DNA of 64,000 nt from CBDCGV01 sp965216955 (GTDB lineage Bacteria > Bacteroidota > Bacteroidia > Chitinophagales > JADIYW01). Position numbers and translations under genes: made by a program. Of this stretch, positions 60,446 to 64,000 are shown in pieces (position 1 is the first letter of the stretch; each line of letters opens with the position of its first letter). Below the pieces are notes generated by a model that saw only the letters and a program-made list of their open reading frames with translations, made no database searches and was not told the DNA's origin. The stretch lies in NCBI GenBank assembly GCA_965216955.1, contig CBDCGV010000008.1:124001-188000 (forward strand), written 5' to 3'.

Positions 60446-61486
60446 GTGATAGGAAGGGTTATAGATAGATATAAACAAATCAGGAAACAAAAGTTTCTTA
60501 AAAAGCACCATCGTTACAATTGTAAGTATGCATTTATTGGTGTAGGAAATCATAGTATAAGTAACTTATATCCTTGCATTGATTATTTGAGAGTACCCCT
60601 CAAATACATATGTACAAGAAAAAAGATTAACGCCGAATTGATGGCACAACGTTATATAGATTGTACAGGTATCGATGAAATAGAAATTATACTGAATGAT
60701 GATAGTATAAAAGGTGTTTTTGTATGTGCAGCGCCTCAAGCACATTATACTATAGTTTCGAAGCTTTTAAAAGCAGGGAAAAAAGTTTTTGTTGAAAAAC
60801 CTCCATGTCAGACGTATGAAGAATTTAAAAACCTTTTAAGCATTCCTCATGGAGCAAAAAACTGTGTAGTAGGATTACAAAAGCGATATGCAACTATTTA
60901 TAGATTACTCAGCGAAGATGTTAAACAAGTTAAGTCATACAACTACCGTTTTTTAACTGGAAGCTATCCCGAAGGAAATGCATTTTTAGATTTATTTATT
61001 CACCCTATTGATATTCTCTTTCATCTATTTGGACCAGCAGAACTTAATGGAGTACAGCGTCAAATGATCGGTAAAGATTCGACCATACAATTAATGTTAA
61101 AACATCAAGATGTATTGGGAATGTTAGAATTGTCAACAAATTATTCATGGAAAGACCCTAAAGAGGAATTTTTAATGTTGACTACCAAAGGAAGCTATCA
61201 GTCGCTTGGAATTAATCATTTAGAATTTACCCCCAACACGCCCAATGTAATGGGGGTGCCATTGGAAAAAGCATTCGATTTAAATCCAAGTAAAAAGATC
61301 TTGTTTAATAATTCTGGGTTTGTGCCTGTAGCTTCAAATAATAATTTATATACACAAGGTTACTTGCCTGAAATAGAGTCTTTTGTGTCGTTAGTAGAAG
61401 GTGTAGAAGGAGATGTTGCAAGCGCACTTTCTGATATTGAACCAACTTATAACTTCATCGATAAATTGACAATGAATAGTCAATAA
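60446..61486 (+). CDS. Gfo/Idh/MocA-family oxidoreductase
   Basis: 346 aa. N-terminal Rossmann strand CKYAFIGVGNHSI, then VFVCAAPQAHYTIVSKLLKAGKKVFVEKPPCQ (the EKP catalytic Lys), and the family's C-terminal beta-sheet domain. Uses NAD(P) on sugar or nucleotide-sugar substrates. GTG start at 60446. It precedes the acyltransferase by 12 bp, so they form an operon. Confidence 0.88.
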   Translation: MIGRVIDRYKQIRKQKFLKKHHRYNCKYAFIGVGNHSISNLYPCIDYLRVPLKYICTRKKINAELMAQRYIDCTGIDEIEIILNDDSIKGVFVCAAPQAHYTIVSKLLKAGKKVFVEKPPCQTYEEFKNLLSIPHGAKNCVVGLQKRYATIYRLLSEDVKQVKSYNYRFLTGSYPEGNAFLDLFIHPIDILFHLFGPAELNGVQRQMIGKDSTIQLMLKHQDVLGMLELSTNYSWKDPKEEFLMLTTKGSYQSLGINHLEFTPNTPNVMGVPLEKAFDLNPSKKILFNNSGFVPVASNNNLYTQGYLPEIESFVSLVEGVEGDVASALSDIEPTYNFIDKLTMNSQ

Positions 61487-61498
61487 AACAAATAACTA

Positions 61499-62650
61499 AT
61501 GAAGCGCCTATTGAACGTTGAAATTAATCCAAATAGGATTTATGGACTAGATATTTTAAGGGCGTTTGCAATATTATTTGTAGTAGTTGAGCATGGTACC
61601 TATTTGTTTCCTATGGAGCTAGGAAGTTTTATTAAGTATAAGTTTGTACTTGACGGTGTTTCAATGTTTTTTGTTTTAAGTGGATTTTTAATAGGAGGAA
61701 TACTCATAAAACTTTTGCAAAATAATGCACCCACAAAAGGGCTTCTTATTGAATTTTGGATAAGAAGGTGGTTTCGTACTTTGCCTAACTATTTTTTAGT
61801 GCTTTTGATAATAATTGTTGTGCAACTGATCTTTGTTAAAGGGTTTACAATAGGGAGCATAAAACAGTATTTCTTTTTTATTCAAAATATATATTACCCG
61901 CACCCTCAATTTTTTAATGAGGCATGGAGTTTAAGTATCGAAGAATGGTTTTACATTATAACGCCGCTTTGCATGTTTGTAATCCTTAGTCTTCCTAAGA
62001 CAACACCCAAGCAATCTGTTCTTATTACATCACTTGCAATTTTAACATTTACCATTTTATTTAGGCACTTTAGATTTTCTCAAATGGGTGAAATCACAGA
62101 GCCTATATGGGATGCTATGTTCAGAAAGCAAGTCGTTACGAGACTCGATGGTTTAATGTTAGGAGTTGTTGGCGCTTATGTACAGTTTTATTATCAAGAC
62201 CTATGGCAGAAATACAAATTTGACTTGTTTATGACCGGGCTATTTATTTTTGCTGCTAACAAGTTCTTATATGCATCTGGGATTATGTCAATGGGAAGTT
62301 ATTATAATTGTGTTTTATCTTTTCTGATAACTTCAATAGCAACTTTATGTTTATTACCATTTTTAAGTACTTTAAAAACAGGAAAGGGGTTGTTGTTTAA
62401 GTGGATTACACTAATAAGTTTAATATCGTATTCAATGTATCTATTACATTTTTCAGTGATTCAAGGATTTGTAATAAATAGAATTCCTTGGTATAAAGTA
62501 TTTAGTAATGAAGTGCTTGTAATTTTTGTAAAGAACATTTTGTATTGGACCTTAACAATTCTTTGCTCCATTATCATTTACAAATATTATGAGATTCCTA
62601 TGATGAAACTTAGGGACAGCGACCTTGTTAAGAAGATAATATCAAAGTAA
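61499..62650 (+). CDS. acyltransferase 3 family membrane protein (OafA/YrhL-like)
   Basis: 383 aa with about ten hydrophobic segments. N-terminal signature YGLDILRAFAILFVVVEHG (with the catalytic His), FFVLSGFLIGG, and R-x10-x of WIRRWFRTLPNYF. Such enzymes O-acetylate surface polysaccharides or lipids at the inner membrane. Confidence 0.9.
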   Translation: MKRLLNVEINPNRIYGLDILRAFAILFVVVEHGTYLFPMELGSFIKYKFVLDGVSMFFVLSGFLIGGILIKLLQNNAPTKGLLIEFWIRRWFRTLPNYFLVLLIIIVVQLIFVKGFTIGSIKQYFFFIQNIYYPHPQFFNEAWSLSIEEWFYIITPLCMFVILSLPKTTPKQSVLITSLAILTFTILFRHFRFSQMGEITEPIWDAMFRKQVVTRLDGLMLGVVGAYVQFYYQDLWQKYKFDLFMTGLFIFAANKFLYASGIMSMGSYYNCVLSFLITSIATLCLLPFLSTLKTGKGLLFKWITLISLISYSMYLLHFSVIQGFVINRIPWYKVFSNEVLVIFVKNILYWTLTILCSIIIYKYYEIPMMKLRDSDLVKKIISK

Positions 62651-62687
62651 ATAATTGATATTATTAATTTGTCTTTTCACTACTTCA

Positions 62688-63923
62688 TTATACACCATAC
62701 ATACCTTCCATTTTTTTAAGGTACTTTTTGTAGGTAAGAGAGGCATCTTCTTCCCATTGATAATATCCAAAAAGCTTTCTAGTTACGGCTTTTGAGAAGT
62801 ATTTTTCAAAAGTCCTGTAAAGTACAACATCATATTTTCTATGAAAACTAACCCAACATTGATTGCAATTGTGAACATATTCATTCTGGACCGATTGACT
62901 TTTTTCAGAATTGAAAATTTCATTTAAGTCATTTTGGTAGATATTACCAAGTTCTAAGTCTAAATTTTGGCAAATAGGAACGGTTCCATCAGGAAGGATA
63001 ATTAAACTATCTAAAATAGAATAGCAGTTTAATTTGAGCTTTTTCTTTCGCCATTCATCATATAAGACTAGGAAATCGTAATTTTCTTTAAATTCTTTAA
63101 CAATAGGAGGGATTCCTTCTTTAAAGAAATTCGATTCTCGAATTTTTTGCTCATTGTGTTTAGGGTTGCTAATTTCTTCTTTTTCTAAAACTGCGAGCTC
63201 TTCATTTTTAGTTAATAGGCCTTGTTCACGAGCTTCTCTCACATCTTTATATTTAAGAACTTTTTTCTCGTCTTTTACAACACCAAGATCAGTTTCATGC
63301 GCTTTTTCAACGGTATCAAAAAAGGCGATATCATTATACACACCAATACGTAAATCAACATCATACTTTTTACAAACTTCTGCTACGTGCTGTAAATCAT
63401 CAAAGTTGTTGTATGGAGATAGAGTAAACATTACAGAAATAGGCACTTTTGATCTGCAGTTTTCAATAACGCGCAGCACATTATCATAACCATCTTTCCC
63501 CCTCATATATTTATAGGTTTCTTTAGTGCCATCTAAAGAGATATACAACCTTTTAGGAGGATATTTATCGACTGCATCAATAGTGTTTTGTGGTTTAAGG
63601 CAATTCGATAGTAAATCAAAATTTGGATGATTTTTTGAGTACCATTCCAATATTTCAAAAGCTTCTGGATGAAGTAAAAATTCTCCACCCTCTAATCCAA
63701 CCAAAGTATTTTTGGTAACACATTTGCTTTGCATTATCTCAATTATCTTGTCCTTTGGTAAATGTTTAATGGGTCTTTTTGCCCAAATAAGACAGTGTTT
63801 ACAAGCACTATCACATAGATCTGTTGCATAAATCATCAAAGTAGCTAATTTCTTATTCCCACTCCGAGATTGATTATTTATGAATTTTGTAGCTCTTTGA
63901 ACGTAGCTCTTATAATCGTACAT
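62688..63923 (-). CDS. radical SAM/SPASM-domain protein
   Basis: 411 aa. Radical SAM Fe-S motif CDSACKHC (C-x3-C-x2-C), GLEGGEFLLHP (the GGE motif), SLDGTKETYKYMRG. The C-terminal SPASM-like region has CYSILDSLIILPDGTVPICQ and NCNQCWVS. Such enzymes modify peptides or act in cofactor or surface-molecule synthesis. Target unknown; it faces away from the acyltransferase. Confidence 0.85.
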   Translation of the reverse strand: MYDYKSYVQRATKFINNQSRSGNKKLATLMIYATDLCDSACKHCLIWAKRPIKHLPKDKIIEIMQSKCVTKNTLVGLEGGEFLLHPEAFEILEWYSKNHPNFDLLSNCLKPQNTIDAVDKYPPKRLYISLDGTKETYKYMRGKDGYDNVLRVIENCRSKVPISVMFTLSPYNNFDDLQHVAEVCKKYDVDLRIGVYNDIAFFDTVEKAHETDLGVVKDEKKVLKYKDVREAREQGLLTKNEELAVLEKEEISNPKHNEQKIRESNFFKEGIPPIVKEFKENYDFLVLYDEWRKKKLKLNCYSILDSLIILPDGTVPICQNLDLELGNIYQNDLNEIFNSEKSQSVQNEYVHNCNQCWVSFHRKYDVVLYRTFEKYFSKAVTRKLFGYYQWEEDASLTYKKYLKKMEGMYGV

Positions 63924-64000
63924 CTTTTGGATTTATTAAATACAGCACAAAGTTATCAAATATTAATGCGTTTAGTTGTTAAAACATTTTAATATAATGT

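Noticed and set aside
58751..63923. Right-flank glycan-type genes as prophage cargo
   Set aside because: They lie outside attR, beyond the intact tRNA-Gln gene.

Overview
The window is AT-rich DNA from a member of the Bacteroidota (Flavobacteriia-like). The evidence is a type IX secretion sorting domain, a TonB-dependent receptor next to an HYC_CC_PP-type protein, promoters with the Bacteroidota -7 box TAnnTTTG, and a release factor 2 gene whose programmed frameshift site has no Shine-Dalgarno-like stimulator. A complete-looking tailed-phage prophage of 40 kb is inserted in the 3' end of a tRNA-Gln gene.

Host left flank (1-18580): the 3' part of a T9SS cargo protein, a lipid/SDR gene group (transglutaminase-like, acyltransferase, epimerase), a sulfotransferase abutting an ArsC-type reductase, prfB with its +1 frameshift, a 2-hydroxyacid dehydrogenase, a TonB receptor with a Cys-rich partner, a DEAD-box RNA helicase, tesB, proC, a lysoplasmalogenase, an alpha/beta hydrolase, a methyltransferase, panB and an outer-membrane protein. 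The leftover transcription terminator of the tRNA-Gln lies at 18520-18541, now 40 kb from its tRNA.

Prophage (18581-58594, bounded by a 14-bp direct repeat, attL and attR, exactly 40,000 bp apart): the left end holds a 104-bp foldback, a RadC-like JAB protein, and a repressor divergent from the early genes. Next come a gene built of near-identical 60-bp repeats with combinatorial variation at three codons, and a replication/recombination block (DnaA domain IV-like protein, RecT, coiled-coil protein, PD-(D/E)XK exonuclease, SNF2-methyltransferase fusion, HNH, Lin1244-like initiator with an internal iteron origin, DUF1064). The late genes run terminase, then the tail module (tail chaperone with a T9 -1 frameshift site, tape measure), then two host-directed morons on the opposite strand, tail proteins, a glycosyltransferase, portal (with a DnaJ-like zinc motif), MuF, scaffold, capsid, connector/tail-completion genes, fibre-like proteins and lysis genes (lambda R-like endolysin, holin candidates). 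The right end is a lysogenic region with a second XRE regulator, two Cys-rich paralogs under duplicated promoters, and a tyrosine integrase that seems to lack the first catalytic arginine.

Host right flank (58582-64000): tRNA-Gln(TTG), then a surface-glycan-like cluster: 2OG-Fe(II) oxygenase, methyltransferase, Gfo/Idh/MocA oxidoreductase, acyltransferase 3 and a radical SAM/SPASM protein.

Most worth following up: the LRR-like hypervariable repeat gene and the structured RNA before it (20957-22285); two candidate programmed -1 frameshifts in virion genes (34175 and 50772); the iteron origin inside the replication gene; two methyltransferase genes that look like products of in-frame deletion or fusion; and the duplicated divergent promoter cassettes at 55.8-57.0 kb.
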